From positions 620,001 to 684,000 of the forward strand of contig NZ_JASZYK010000001.1 of assembly GCF_030317035.1 (NCBI RefSeq): a stretch of DNA of 64,000 bases. The letters are read 5' to 3'. The stretch is from Variovorax sp. J22G73 (GTDB lineage: Bacteria > Pseudomonadota > Gammaproteobacteria > Burkholderiales > Burkholderiaceae_C). Positions 41,277-53,704 of this stretch are shown piece after piece. The translations under genes were made by a program, and so were the position numbers. A model generated the notes under the pieces. That model was not told where the DNA came from. It did not search any database and was given only the letters and a program-made list of their open reading frames with translations. Every line of letters begins with the position of its first letter. Within the stretch, counting starts at the first letter, position 1.

Positions 41277-42434
41277 ATGCGAATCGGTATTTCAGTGCTG
41301 ACCCACGCCGGCCAGAACATCTGGGAAAACGGCATCGGCCAGAACGTGCTGTTCCTGGCGCGCTTGCTCCAGCGCATCGGCTTCGTCGAATCGGTCACGC
41401 TGGTCGATGCAGGCGACCAGCAGCAGATGCCGCCCCAGGTCGACCTGGCCGCCATGGGACTGGGCTTCGGCCGCGCGCGCGAGCTGGGCGATGCGCTCGA
41501 CGTGGTCATCGAAATGGCCGGTGCGCTCGACGTGCAATGGCTCTCGTATTTCAGAGCCTGCGGCGGCCGCGTGGTGTTCCATTGCGTGGGCCAGCCCTTC
41601 GTGTCCCTGGCCGAGCCCATCGTGTTCACCGACAAGGGCCACTTCAGCCCGCCCGAGCGTTGCGACGAGGTGTGGCTGCTGCCCAAGGACGAGGTGTTCG
41701 CGCCGCTGATGCGCACGCTGCACCGCTGCCCGGTGTTCGAGGTGCCCTACCTGTGGGCGCCGCAGTTCCTGGCGCAGCGCGTGGCCGAGGTCGAGGCCGC
41801 GGGCTGGCGCTTCGGCTACACGCCGCGCACGGCCGCGCAGCCGGGCTTCCGGGTGGCGATCTTCGAGCCCAACATCTCGGTGGTGAAGTCCAGCAGCGTG
41901 CCCATGCTGGTGTGCGACGGCGCCTACCGCGCGCAGCCCGCGGCGGTGGCGTCGATGCAGGTGCTCAACACCCTGCACATCAAGGACCACCCGACCATGC
42001 TCTACCTGGCGAACTCGCTGGACCTCGTGCGCGAGCACAAGGCGGTCTTTCATGGGCGCAACGACTTCGCGGGCTTCATGGTGCAGTTCGCCGACGCGGT
42101 GGTCTCGCACCAGTGGCAGAACGACCAGAACTACAGCTACCTCGACGCGCTGCACGGCGACTATCCGCTGGTGCACAACTCGCCCTGGCTGCGCGACGCC
42201 GGCTACTACTACCCCGACTTCGACATCGCCGAGGGCACGCGGCAGCTGCTGCAGGCCGTGCACACGCACGATGCGCAACTCGACGACTACCGCGCGCGTT
42301 CGCGGCGCGTGTTCGAGTCGGTCGACCCGCTGCTGCCCGCGAATGTCGACGCCTATGCGAAGCGACTGCTGCACCTGGTGGGCGGCGATGCCGGCTTTCG
42401 CGCCGATGCAACAGACGCCGCGAGACCCGCATGA
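41277..42434 (+). CDS. DUF2827-type protein, copy 2
   Basis: 385-aa paralogue of the genes on both sides: IWENGIGQNVLFL near residue 15, IFEPNISVVKS mid-protein, SHQWQNDQNYSYLD and GYPLVHN's counterpart DYPLVHN near the end. The ATG at 41277 is the only good start; the open frame runs far upstream on this strand but is antisense to copy 1. Its stop overlaps the ATG of copy 3 (ATGA). Confidence 0.8.
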   Translation: MRIGISVLTHAGQNIWENGIGQNVLFLARLLQRIGFVESVTLVDAGDQQQMPPQVDLAAMGLGFGRARELGDALDVVIEMAGALDVQWLSYFRACGGRVVFHCVGQPFVSLAEPIVFTDKGHFSPPERCDEVWLLPKDEVFAPLMRTLHRCPVFEVPYLWAPQFLAQRVAEVEAAGWRFGYTPRTAAQPGFRVAIFEPNISVVKSSSVPMLVCDGAYRAQPAAVASMQVLNTLHIKDHPTMLYLANSLDLVREHKAVFHGRNDFAGFMVQFADAVVSHQWQNDQNYSYLDALHGDYPLVHNSPWLRDAGYYYPDFDIAEGTRQLLQAVHTHDAQLDDYRARSRRVFESVDPLLPANVDAYAKRLLHLVGGDAGFRADATDAARPA

Positions 42435-43576
42435 GCGAAGCGCAACGCACCGCCATGCCCGCCACGCTCAAGGTCGGCGTGTCGATCTTCATCCGCAAGG
42501 GCGAGCAGAGCCTGTGGGAGAACGGCGTCTACCAGAACTGCCTGTTCCTGGTGATGCTGCTGCTGCGCTCGCCGCGCGTGCACAGCGCCGTGCTGGTGGC
42601 CGGCGGCGGCGACGGCGGCCCCGCGGACGCCACCGGCTTCCTGGCCGATTCGCCGGTGCCCGTCATCGACATGGCCGCCGCCGCGCAGGAACTCGACCTG
42701 ATGATCGAGATGAGCGCGCAGCTGGCGCGTGAGTGGTCGGTGGCGTTTCGCGAGAAGGGCGGCAAGATCGTTTCGATGCGCGTGGGCAACGACTACGTGA
42801 TCGACATCGAACGCATGATCTTCGACAAGCCGCACGGCCTGCTGATTTCCGGCGCGCCGTACGACGAGGTCTGGACCATTCCCGAGTACGCCTCGTCGTG
42901 CAAGCCGTACTTCGAGAGCACCTTCCGCGCGCCCGTCAGGCTCATGCCGCACCTGTGGAGCCCGATGGTGCTGGAGCGCGCGCTGGCCCGCACGCCCGAC
43001 AGCCCGCCCTTCGCCTATGTGCCAGGGCGCAGGCAGTGGCGCGTCGCCATCTTCGAGCCCAACATCTGCCTGGTGAAGACCAGCTTCATTCCCATGCTCG
43101 GCTGCGAGGCGGCGCACCGCGCGCAGCCGCGGCTGATCGAGAAGATGTGGGTCTACAACAGCTTCCACCTGAAGGACAAGCCGCTGTTCGTCGGCTTCGC
43201 GCAGAGCCTGGACATCGTGCGCCACGGGCTGGCCACCTTCGAGGGGCGCTTTCCGGTGTACCAGGTGATGCCCGGCAAGATCGACGCGGTGTTCGCGCAC
43301 CACTGGGAGAACGCGCAGAACTACGTCTACTACGAGGCGCTGTACGGCGGTTATCCGCTGATCCACAACTCGCACCTTGTCGGCGACTGCGGCTACCGCT
43401 ACCACGGCTTCGACTGCGAGGAGGGCGGGCGCGCGCTGCAGCGCGCCTTCGCCGGGCACGACGCCAATTTGCAGGCCTACCGCGACGAGGCGCGCCGCTT
43501 CATCGCCACGCTCGACCCCGAGGGCGAAGAGAACGTGCGTGTGTACACGGCGGCGATCGACAACCTTTACCTGTGA
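42431..43576 (+). CDS. DUF2827-type protein, copy 3
   Basis: 381-aa paralogue with LWENGVYQNCLFL, IFEPNICLVKT, AHHWENAQNYVYYE and GYPLIHN. It overlaps copy 2 by 4 bases and is followed after 8 bases by a secreted-protein gene, so copies 2, 3 and that gene probably form one transcript. The three copies differ widely outside the shared blocks, which suggests different substrates rather than recent duplication. Confidence 0.8.
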   Translation: MSEAQRTAMPATLKVGVSIFIRKGEQSLWENGVYQNCLFLVMLLLRSPRVHSAVLVAGGGDGGPADATGFLADSPVPVIDMAAAAQELDLMIEMSAQLAREWSVAFREKGGKIVSMRVGNDYVIDIERMIFDKPHGLLISGAPYDEVWTIPEYASSCKPYFESTFRAPVRLMPHLWSPMVLERALARTPDSPPFAYVPGRRQWRVAIFEPNICLVKTSFIPMLGCEAAHRAQPRLIEKMWVYNSFHLKDKPLFVGFAQSLDIVRHGLATFEGRFPVYQVMPGKIDAVFAHHWENAQNYVYYEALYGGYPLIHNSHLVGDCGYRYHGFDCEEGGRALQRAFAGHDANLQAYRDEARRFIATLDPEGEENVRVYTAAIDNLYL

Positions 43577-43584
43577 GGCCCGCC

Positions 43585-44238
43585 ATGAAACCCATTGCCG
43601 CATCGCCCAGGACACCGGTCGCCGCGCTGCTCGTGTTCGCCGCGTTCGCATGCACCGCCGGCACCGCGTTCGCGCAGGGCGTGCTCGTGCCCCCGGCACC
43701 GCCTGCCGCGCCGCAGGACAGCCTCACGCGCGCGGCCACCAGCGTGGGCATCCAGCGCTGCCTGCCGGCCATCTCTCGGTTGTCGTCGCTCACGGTGCAG
43801 GGCAGCCGCAGCCACGACGTGCTGCTCGACTGGGACCGCAAGCGCCCCGACACGGGGCCGATGTTCTCGCTCATCGGCATCCAGTACCCGAACGCCGGCG
43901 TGGCGGCGTCGATCACGGCCATTCCCGAGGACAGCGGCGGCTGCACCGTGTCGGCCGAGCGCATCTCGGTGGCGCCCTTCACCTGCGAGAGCGTCGCGCA
44001 GCAGGAGCTGGCCGGCTACCGGGTGACCCGGCTGCTGCCCATCTACGCCGTGTACACCGACGACAAGGAGCCCAGCTCGTCGGTGTCGCTGATCGATTCG
44101 CCGCCCGGCTGCCTGGTGATTCGGCGGTATGTGGAATACGGCTGGAAAGCCGCTGCATCGGCGGCTGCCTCGGCTGCCGCAGCCGCTCCCGGGCTGCCTT
44201 CAGCCCCCTTGACCGGGCAGATGCCGAAGAAGCGCTGA
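43585..44238 (+). CDS. Secreted protein of unknown function
   Basis: 217-aa protein with a signal peptide (hydrophobic TPVAALLVFAAFACTAGTAFA, cleavage near AFAQG), a globular middle with four cysteines (QRCLPA, GGCTVS, FTCES, PGCLV) that may form disulfides, and an Ala-rich C-terminal tail. It lies 8 bases downstream of DUF2827 copy 3. I do not recognise the family; the context hints at an extracellular product connected with the glycan cluster. Confidence 0.7.
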   Translation: MKPIAASPRTPVAALLVFAAFACTAGTAFAQGVLVPPAPPAAPQDSLTRAATSVGIQRCLPAISRLSSLTVQGSRSHDVLLDWDRKRPDTGPMFSLIGIQYPNAGVAASITAIPEDSGGCTVSAERISVAPFTCESVAQQELAGYRVTRLLPIYAVYTDDKEPSSSVSLIDSPPGCLVIRRYVEYGWKAAASAAASAAAAAPGLPSAPLTGQMPKKR

Positions 44239-44344
44239 TCGCGCCTGTCCGACACGCAAGGTGGCGCTTGACCGGCCCGCGCCGGGGGCTGCGGGCCGCA
44301 AGAATGGCGTCGAGCCGCGATCACCCTCGCGGTAGGAGACAACC

Positions 44345-46621
44345 ATGCCTCTGGCGAAACTCATCGGTCGATGGGCCATGCATCCGTTTTCCAAGGCGCT
44401 GCCGCCGCTGGGAGACACCGAGCGCGCCGCGCTCGAGGCCGGCACCGTCGGCTTCGAAGGGCAGCTCTTTGCGGGCAACCCCGACTTCGACGTGCTGTCC
44501 GGCGTCGGCCCCAACCGGCTCAGCGAGAGCGAGCAGGCGTTCCTGGAGCGCGAGGTGCGCGAGCTGTGCCGCCTGCTCGACGACCACGCCATCGACCAGG
44601 CGCGCGACCTGCCGCCCGAGGTGTGGCGCTACCTCCGCGAGAACCGCTTCTTCGGGATGATCATTCCCGAGGAATTCGGCGGCCTGGGCTTCAGCCACTT
44701 CGCGCACGCCACCGTGGTGACGCGCATTGCCACCGTCAACGTGGCCACCGCCGTCACGGTGATGGTGCCCAACTCGCTGGGGCCGGCCGAACTGCTGCTG
44801 CGCTACGGCACCGACAGCCAGAAAGACCACTACCTGCCGCGCCTGGCCGACGGCCGCGAGCTGCCGTGCTTCGGCCTGACCTCGCCCTACGCCGGCTCCG
44901 ACGCGGCATCGATCCCCGACCGCGGGGTGGTGGTGGAGCGCGAGTTCAACGGTCGCATGACGCGCGGCTTCCTGGTCGACTTCGACAAGCGCTACATCAC
45001 GCTGGCGCCAGTGGCCACCGTGGTGGGCCTGGCCTTTCATGCGGTGGACGAGAGCAGGCCCGAGGGCGAGCGCGAGCTCGGCATTACCTGCGCGCTCATT
45101 CCCGTGCCGCACGAGGGCATGGACATCGGCCGGCGCCACCTCCCGATGGACAGCGCCTTCATGAACGGCCCGATCCACGGGCGCCAGGTGTTCGTGCCGA
45201 TGGACTGGATCATCGGGGGCGAGAAGCAGGTGGGCCAGGGCTGGCGCATGCTGATGGAATGCCTGGCCGCGGGCCGCGCCATTTCGCTGCCGGCGCTGGG
45301 CTCGGCCATGCAGCAGACCGCGCTGTACGTGAGCAACGGCTACGGCCAGATCCGCGAGCAGTTCGGCATGCCGGTGGGCAAGTTCCACGCCATTGCGGGG
45401 CTGGTGGCGCAGATGTCGGCCGAGCTCTATGCCAGCGACGCCGCCCGGCGCTTCACCGCTGCCGCGCTCGACAAGGGCGAGCGGCCCAGCGTGGCCAGCG
45501 CCATCCTCAAGGTGCAGCTGACCGAGGCGGGCCGCCGCGCGGTGAACCACGGCATGGACATCCTCGGGGGCAAGGGCATCATCTCGGGCCCGTCGAATCT
45601 GCTGGGCGTGTCGTACCGGCAGGCGCCCATCGCCATCACGGTGGAGGGCGCCAACATCCTCACGCGCGCGCTCATCGTGTTCGGCCAGGGGGCGGTGCGC
45701 TGCCACCCGCACGTGCTCGACGAAATGGCCGCGGTGCAGGCGCATGACGAAACCGCGCTGGGCAAGGCGCTCATCGCGCATGGCAAGCACGTGGCGGCCA
45801 ACCTGTGGCACAGCGTGTTCGGCGCGCCGGTGCTGGGCGAGCCGCCCGAAGACCTGATGCACGAGGCCCGGCTGCTGGCGCGCATGAGCGCCAAGTACGC
45901 CCTCACGGCCGACCTGGCCATGGGCATGCTGGGCGGCAAGCTCAAGCGCATGGAACTGCTCTCGGCGCGCCTGGGCGACGTGCTGGCCCACCTGTACCTG
46001 GCCAGCGCGTGCATCTGGCGCTACCGCGTCGATGCGGCGCCCGAACTGCTGCCTTTCGCGCGCGCGGCCATCCGGCTGCAGCTGGACGAGGCCGGCCGCA
46101 TCCTGCGCGACCTGTATGCCAACCTGCCGACCTCCGGGCGCCGCCTGATCGGCGCGCTGGTGCTGCGCCGCACCGCGCACCTGGCGCCGCTGCGCGATGT
46201 GCAGCTGCTGGAACTGGCCGAGCTGCTGCGCAGCAACCCGCGCATCGTCGAGCGGCTGGCGCCCGACCTGAGCGAGCCCGCCGCCGGCGGCCTGCGCGAC
46301 CTGATGCATGCGATGGAACTGGGCGCGCAGCTCGGCGACACCGCCGCGCTCAACAAGGTGCTGCGTCGCACGAATTCGCTGGAGGAAGCGGCGCGTTCGT
46401 CGCCCCACCCGGAACTGGCGCTGGCCTACCTGAAGGCGGCCGACAAGGTGATCCAGGTGGACGACTTCGACGGGCCGCCACGAACACCGGCCGCCGGCAC
46501 CGGCCCGGGCGGCGACCTTAGCCGGCCGAGCGCGACATTTGCGCCGCCAGTGCCACCAGCGCCGCCGCTGTCTGCTCGTCGGCCGGAAAGAACGACTCCA
46601 CCGCCAGTTCCTGCAATGTGA
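44345..46621 (+). CDS. fadE: Acyl-CoA dehydrogenase, FadE type
   Basis: 758-aa flavoprotein for the first step of fatty acid beta-oxidation. It has the acyl-CoA dehydrogenase core (RFFGMIIPEEFGGLGFS, CFGLTSPYAGSDA for FAD/substrate, HGMDILGGKGIISGPSNLLG) and the C-terminal DUF1974 extension of FadE proteins (KYALTADLAMGMLGGKLKR onward). The last 35 or so residues are Pro/Ala-rich and overlap the opposite XRE gene. ATG at 44345 has GGTAGGAGA upstream. Confidence 0.93.
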   Translation: MPLAKLIGRWAMHPFSKALPPLGDTERAALEAGTVGFEGQLFAGNPDFDVLSGVGPNRLSESEQAFLEREVRELCRLLDDHAIDQARDLPPEVWRYLRENRFFGMIIPEEFGGLGFSHFAHATVVTRIATVNVATAVTVMVPNSLGPAELLLRYGTDSQKDHYLPRLADGRELPCFGLTSPYAGSDAASIPDRGVVVEREFNGRMTRGFLVDFDKRYITLAPVATVVGLAFHAVDESRPEGERELGITCALIPVPHEGMDIGRRHLPMDSAFMNGPIHGRQVFVPMDWIIGGEKQVGQGWRMLMECLAAGRAISLPALGSAMQQTALYVSNGYGQIREQFGMPVGKFHAIAGLVAQMSAELYASDAARRFTAAALDKGERPSVASAILKVQLTEAGRRAVNHGMDILGGKGIISGPSNLLGVSYRQAPIAITVEGANILTRALIVFGQGAVRCHPHVLDEMAAVQAHDETALGKALIAHGKHVAANLWHSVFGAPVLGEPPEDLMHEARLLARMSAKYALTADLAMGMLGGKLKRMELLSARLGDVLAHLYLASACIWRYRVDAAPELLPFARAAIRLQLDEAGRILRDLYANLPTSGRRLIGALVLRRTAHLAPLRDVQLLELAELLRSNPRIVERLAPDLSEPAAGGLRDLMHAMELGAQLGDTAALNKVLRRTNSLEEAARSSPHPELALAYLKAADKVIQVDDFDGPPRTPAAGTGPGGDLSRPSATFAPPVPPAPPLSARRPERTTPPPVPAM

Positions 46622-47399
46622 CGTCCACCGGCGTGCCGAAGATGGTGATGGTGCTGATGAAGCTCAGCACGCCGCTCGGCATCACTACCTGGAAGGGCAC
46701 GGCCACGGCGGACAGCGCGGTGTCGAGCGCGGGCGCGTCGTGGCTCACTTTGGGCGCGGGGTAGCCCGCCAGTTCGTCGTGCAGGGCCTGCAGCGTGGCG
46801 TCGCCGGTGGCGGCGATCTGCTGCTGCAGCCTTTCGAGCAGGTGGGTGCGCCATTGCGCCAGGTTGGCGATGCGCGGGGCCACGCCCTCGGGGTGCAGGC
46901 TCAGGCGCAGCACGTTGATGGGCGGCTTCAGCAGCTCGGGCGCGGCGCCTTCCATGAGCAGGGGCACCAGCGCGTTGTGCGCCACCAGGTTCCAGTGGCG
47001 GTCCACGGCCAGCGCGGGAAAGGGTTCGTGGCCCTTGAGCACCAGGTCGACGGCGCGCCGTGCCGCGGCCATGGCCGGGTCGTCGAGCGAGCGCTGGCGG
47101 TACATGGGCGCGAAGCCGGCCGCCACCAGCAGCGCGTTGCGTTCGCGCAGCGGCACCTCCAGCCGCTCGGCCAGGCGCAGCACCATCTCGCGGCTGGGCG
47201 CGGCGCGGCCGGTTTCCACGTAGCTCAGGTGGCGGGTCGACACCTCGGCCTCCTGCGCCAGGTCGAGCTGGCTCAGCCGGCGGTGGGTGCGCCAGTGGCG
47301 CAGGTGCGCGCCGAAGGGATCGCGCGCGCCGGGCTGGCCGGGTTTGCCAGTTTTGCCAGGCTTGGTGGGGTGGGCGGCTTGGGCGGTAGGGGTGTCCAT
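46518..47399 (-). CDS. XRE-family regulator with MmyB-like ligand domain
   Basis: 293-aa protein. The N-terminal helix-turn-helix (FGAHLRHWRTHRRLSQLDLAQ, VSTRHLSYVETGRAAPSREM; about residues 28-82) is followed by an MmyB-type domain (ALAVDRHWNLVAHNALVPLL and LRLSLHPEGVAPRIANL). Such proteins often regulate a neighbouring redox or detoxification gene. Its 3' end overlaps the end of fadE by 104 bases, tail to tail. It is divergent from the small membrane-protein gene, 147 bases away, which it may control. Confidence 0.88.
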   Translation of the reverse strand: MDTPTAQAAHPTKPGKTGKPGQPGARDPFGAHLRHWRTHRRLSQLDLAQEAEVSTRHLSYVETGRAAPSREMVLRLAERLEVPLRERNALLVAAGFAPMYRQRSLDDPAMAAARRAVDLVLKGHEPFPALAVDRHWNLVAHNALVPLLMEGAAPELLKPPINVLRLSLHPEGVAPRIANLAQWRTHLLERLQQQIAATGDATLQALHDELAGYPAPKVSHDAPALDTALSAVAVPFQVVMPSGVLSFISTITIFGTPVDVTLQELAVESFFPADEQTAAALVALAAQMSRSAG

Positions 47400-47546
47400 G
47401 GAGCCGCATTCTGGCGCGGCGGCGGCGCGGCGCCATGACCTGCGAGGTCATCGACGCCATGCCCGGCGGGCGGAACCATTGGCTCCAACGCGGCGGGACA
47501 GGCCTGCCGCGCCGACCCATCCACCCCGACCCTGAAGGAGTACCCC

Positions 47547-47960
47547 ATGTCCGTCTTCGCATCCCCCCGTTTCCTGCCCCGCGTGATGTGGGCCGACGCC
47601 GCCTCCTGCGCCGCCACCGGCGCGCTGCAGGTGGCCTTCACCGGCGCGCTCGCCGCGCTCACCGGGCTGCCGGCGCCGCTGCTCATGGGCACTGGCCTCT
47701 TCCTGCTGGCGTACGCGGCCGTCGCCGCGCTGGTGGCCATGCGCCGCACGCCGCCGCGCATGCTGATCGGGCTGGTCGTGCTCGGCAACTTCGGCTGGGC
47801 CGTCGCCTGCGTTGCGCTGCTGGTGAGCGGCATGTTCCCGGTCACCGCGGTGGGCATCGCCTGGGTGCTGGCGCAGGCGGTGTGCGTCGTGGTGCTGGCC
47901 GAGCTGCAATGGACCGGCTTGCGCCGCACGCGCGGGGCCGGCCGGATGGCGATGGCCTGA
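47547..47960 (+). CDS. Four-helix membrane protein of unknown function
   Basis: 137-aa protein with about four hydrophobic helices (about residues 17-40, 44-64, 70-94 and 98-120) and a basic C-terminus ([13 protein letters not shown]). ATG has a good GAAGGAG signal upstream. It lies divergent from the XRE regulator, a layout often seen for a regulator and its target. Function not recognised. Confidence 0.75.
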   Translation: MSVFASPRFLPRVMWADAASCAATGALQVAFTGALAALTGLPAPLLMGTGLFLLAYAAVAALVAMRRTPPRMLIGLVVLGNFGWAVACVALLVSGMFPVTAVGIAWVLAQAVCVVVLAELQWTGLRRTRGAGRMAMA

Positions 47961-48114
47961 CAGCCCAGGCGGACGGGCGCCCCTGTTCCCGTCATTTTTC
48001 GCCATGAGGAACCAGGCGCCCGAAAGAGGGCACGCAAGAGAAGGCCGACTACAACGGTTGACATTGTTCCCAGATATCCTTGAGAGGCTTCCACGAACAC
48101 ACAGGAGTCTCTCT

Positions 48115-50982
<2,868 letters not shown>

Positions 50983-50995
50983 CGCCGTCGATGCC

Positions 50996-51457
50996 TTGAT
51001 CCGCGTCGGGCTCATCTCCGACACCCACGGCCTGCTGCGCCCGCAGGCCGTGGAAGCCCTGCGGGGCAGCGACTTCATCGTGCACGGCGGGGACATCGGC
51101 AACGCCGGCATCCTCGAAGCGCTGCGCGCGATGGCGCCGCTGACGGTGGTTCGCGGCAACAACGACCGCGAGCCCTGGGCGGCGGGCATCGCCGAGACCG
51201 AACGCGTGGTGTTCGGCGGCATTGGCCTTTACGCCATCCACGATCTCTCGCAGCTCGACATCGCCCCGCGCGCCGCCGGCGTGCGCGTGGTGGTCTCGGG
51301 CCATTCGCACAAACCGAAGGTGGAAGAGCGCGACGGCGTGCTCTACGTGAACCCGGGCAGCGCGGGGCCGCGGCGCTTCAGCCTGCCCATCGCGGTGGCC
51401 GAGCTGACGATCGACGGCGACGCCGTCAGCGCGCGCATCGTCGAACTCGCCGTGTGA
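50996..51457 (+). CDS. Metallophosphoesterase, YfcE/MJ0936 type
   Basis: 153-aa phosphodiesterase with all family metal motifs: GLISDTHG, VHGGDIG, VVRGNNDRE and VVSGHSHKP, ending in YVNPGSAGPRR. The start is TTG at 50996, 13 bases past acnA; no ATG or GTG fits ahead of the first metal motif. The natural substrate of this group is unsettled. Confidence 0.88.
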   Translation: MIRVGLISDTHGLLRPQAVEALRGSDFIVHGGDIGNAGILEALRAMAPLTVVRGNNDREPWAAGIAETERVVFGGIGLYAIHDLSQLDIAPRAAGVRVVVSGHSHKPKVEERDGVLYVNPGSAGPRRFSLPIAVAELTIDGDAVSARIVELAV

Positions 51458-51520
51458 GCGATCAGCGCCCAGCGGCCTGGTCGGGAGCAATCATTACCAT
51501 TCGGTAAGTTAAAGCCCCTA

Positions 51521-51539
51521 GATGAGAATGTCTCTTATT
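51521..51539. promoter_or_regulatory. Fur-box-like site upstream of efeU
   Basis: GATGAGAATGTCTCTTATT closely follows the ferric-uptake-regulator pattern (AATGAGAAT and inverted half). It lies 93 bases ahead of efeU. A nearby inverted repeat TTACC-ATTC-GGTAA (51494-51507) could be a second operator. Iron-repressed control of the efe genes is the expected outcome. Confidence 0.65.
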
Positions 51540-51631
51540 TGATGGGTTATGCTCGTTCGCTCCTCCGAGGGGCCAACGCCAAGCGCTGCTGACCGTGCCG
51601 GCTCCGGGGACTCCTCCTGCCCTGAATTGCG

Positions 51632-52477
51632 ATGCCGATGCTCATCCCCTTTCTCATCATGCTGCGCGAAGGCATCGAAGCCGCGCTGATCGTCGGCATC
51701 GTCGCCAGCTACCTCAAGCAAAGCGGACGCGGCGCGCTGATGCCCGCGGTGTGGGTCGGCGTGCTGCTGGCCACCGCGCTGTCGCTGTTCGCGGGGGCCG
51801 GCCTGCAACTGCTGGCGGCGGAGTTTCCGCAGAAGCAGCAGGAGCTGTTCGAAGGCGTGGTCGGGCTCATCGCCGTGGTCATGCTGACCTCGATGGTGTT
51901 CTGGATGCGCAAGGCCGCGCGCTCCATCAAGGGCGAGTTGCAGGCCTCCATCGACAAGGCGCTGACCCGGGGCGCGGACGGCCAGGGCTGGGCGCTCATC
52001 GGCATGGTGTTTCTCGCCGTGGCGCGCGAAGGGCTGGAGTCGGTGTTCTTCCTGCTGGCGGTGTTCCAGCAGAGCAGCGGCTGGGAAGCGCCCGTGGGCG
52101 CGCTGGCCGGCATCGCGGTGTCGGTGGCGATCGGCTGGGGCCTGTACTCGGGCGGCGTGCGGCTCGACCTACGCCGCTTCTTCCGCTACACGGGCCTGTT
52201 CATTCTCCTGGTGGCCGCGGGCCTGCTGGCCGGCGTGCTGCGCAAGCTGCACGAAGGCGGCGTGTGGAACCACCTGCAGACGGTGGTGTTCGACATGAGC
52301 GACACGCTGCCCATGGACAGCCCCGTGGGCGCCGTGCTCTCGGGCCTGCTGGGCTACCAGGCCGCGCCCGTGGTGGGCGAGGTGGTCGTGTACCTGGCCT
52401 TCCTGGCCGTGGCCCTGTTCTTCTTCCTGCGCTCGGCCTCCACGCCGCCGGCGCCACGCGCGGCCGCGGCCGGCTGA
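51632..52477 (+). CDS. efeU: Iron permease EfeU (FTR1 family)
   Basis: 281-aa inner-membrane permease of the EfeUOB ferrous-iron system. It has the two FTR1 iron-binding motifs, MLREGIEAALI in helix 1 and VAREGLESVFF in helix 4, and about seven membrane helices. ATG at 51632, with an alternative at 51638. It is first in the operon, 9 bases ahead of efeO. Confidence 0.94.
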   Translation: MPMLIPFLIMLREGIEAALIVGIVASYLKQSGRGALMPAVWVGVLLATALSLFAGAGLQLLAAEFPQKQQELFEGVVGLIAVVMLTSMVFWMRKAARSIKGELQASIDKALTRGADGQGWALIGMVFLAVAREGLESVFFLLAVFQQSSGWEAPVGALAGIAVSVAIGWGLYSGGVRLDLRRFFRYTGLFILLVAAGLLAGVLRKLHEGGVWNHLQTVVFDMSDTLPMDSPVGAVLSGLLGYQAAPVVGEVVVYLAFLAVALFFFLRSASTPPAPRAAAAG

Positions 52478-52486
52478 AAACCTTCG

Positions 52487-53704
52487 ATGTCTTCCTCTCC
52501 TTCTTCTTCCCCGTCCCCCGACTCCAAAGCCGTCTCGTCCACCCTGATGCGCGTGGCGGTGGCCGCGTCGGCGCTGCTGGTGGTCGCCGGGCTCGCGGCC
52601 TTCTGGTACGCCTCCAAAGAGGCCCAGAAGGCGCCAGCCAAGGCGGCCGACAACGCCGTGACCGTCACCATCCAGGGCAACGCCTGCGAGCCCAACGAGA
52701 TCACCGTGCCCGCGGGGCGCACCACCTTCACCATCGTCAACAAGTCGAATCGCGCGCTGGAGTGGGAAATTCTCGACGGCGTCATGGTGGTGGAAGAGCG
52801 CGAGAACATCGCGCCGGGCTTCTCGCAGACCATGACCGTGAAGCTGCAGCCGGGTGAATTCGCCATCACCTGCGGCCTGCTGAGCAACCCGCGCGGCACG
52901 CTGCGCGTGACGCCCTCGGCCGCTTCCGACGCCGAGGCGGCGCGGCCGTCGCTGGTCAACTACGTGGGCGCGCTGGCCGAGTACCAGGTGTTCCTGCGGC
53001 TGGAGGCCGGCTCGCTCGACGACGCGGTGCACGCGCTGGCCGACGCCGTGAAGGCCGGCGACCTGCAGCAGGCTAGGGCGCTCTACGCCCCCGCGCACCA
53101 GGCCTACAAGCGCATCGAGCCGATGGCCGAGCTGTTCGCCGACCTGGACACCCGCATCAACGCGCGTGCCGACTACTTCGAGAAGCGCGAGGCCGACGCC
53201 GGCTTCACCGGCTTCCACCGCATCGAGTACGCGCTGTACAGCCAGAACGACGTGAAGTCGCTCGGGCCGGTGGTCGCGCAGCTCACGGCCGACATCGGCG
53301 TGCTCAAGGAGCGCCTGCGCGCGCTGAACATGCCGCCGGAGCGCCTGGCCGGCTCGGCCTCGAAGCTGCTGCGCCGCGTGGCCGACAACCTGCCCGCGGG
53401 CGGCGAAGACCACTACGGGCATGCCGAACTGGTGAACCTGCAGGGCACCTACGAAGGCACGAAGAAGATCGCGGAGCTGCTGCAGCCGCTGCTGGTGAAG
53501 GCCGCGCCCGCGCTGCAGCAGCGCGTGGACGAACGCTTCGCCGCCTTCGACGCCGCGCTGGCGCCGTACCGCGACAGCAAAGGCGACGGCGAGGGCTTCA
53601 AGCTGGCGCCGCTGGACGAAGCACAGCGCAAGGCGCTGGCCGAGCCGGTGCGCGCGCTGGCGGAAGCGCTGGGCCAGGTGAACGCCGCGCTCGGCCTGGA
53701 ATGA
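52487..53704 (+). CDS. efeO: Iron uptake protein EfeO (cupredoxin + imelysin)
   Basis: 405-aa periplasmic protein. It is membrane-anchored or secreted through a hydrophobic segment (about residues 22-43). An N-terminal cupredoxin-like domain ([35 protein letters not shown]) is followed by the M75/imelysin domain with the HxxE-type motif [12 protein letters not shown]. It presents iron to EfeU. Its stop overlaps the efeB ATG (ATGA). Confidence 0.94.
   Translation: MSSSPSSSPSPDSKAVSSTLMRVAVAASALLVVAGLAAFWYASKEAQKAPAKAADNAVTVTIQGNACEPNEITVPAGRTTFTIVNKSNRALEWEILDGVMVVEERENIAPGFSQTMTVKLQPGEFAITCGLLSNPRGTLRVTPSAASDAEAARPSLVNYVGALAEYQVFLRLEAGSLDDAVHALADAVKAGDLQQARALYAPAHQAYKRIEPMAELFADLDTRINARADYFEKREADAGFTGFHRIEYALYSQNDVKSLGPVVAQLTADIGVLKERLRALNMPPERLAGSASKLLRRVADNLPAGGEDHYGHAELVNLQGTYEGTKKIAELLQPLLVKAAPALQQRVDERFAAFDAALAPYRDSKGDGEGFKLAPLDEAQRKALAEPVRALAEALGQVNAALGLE

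Noticed and set aside
48058-48080. TTGACA and TATCCT as a promoter for acnA
   Set aside because: The boxes are only 11 bases apart, too close for a sigma-70 promoter, so no site was called.
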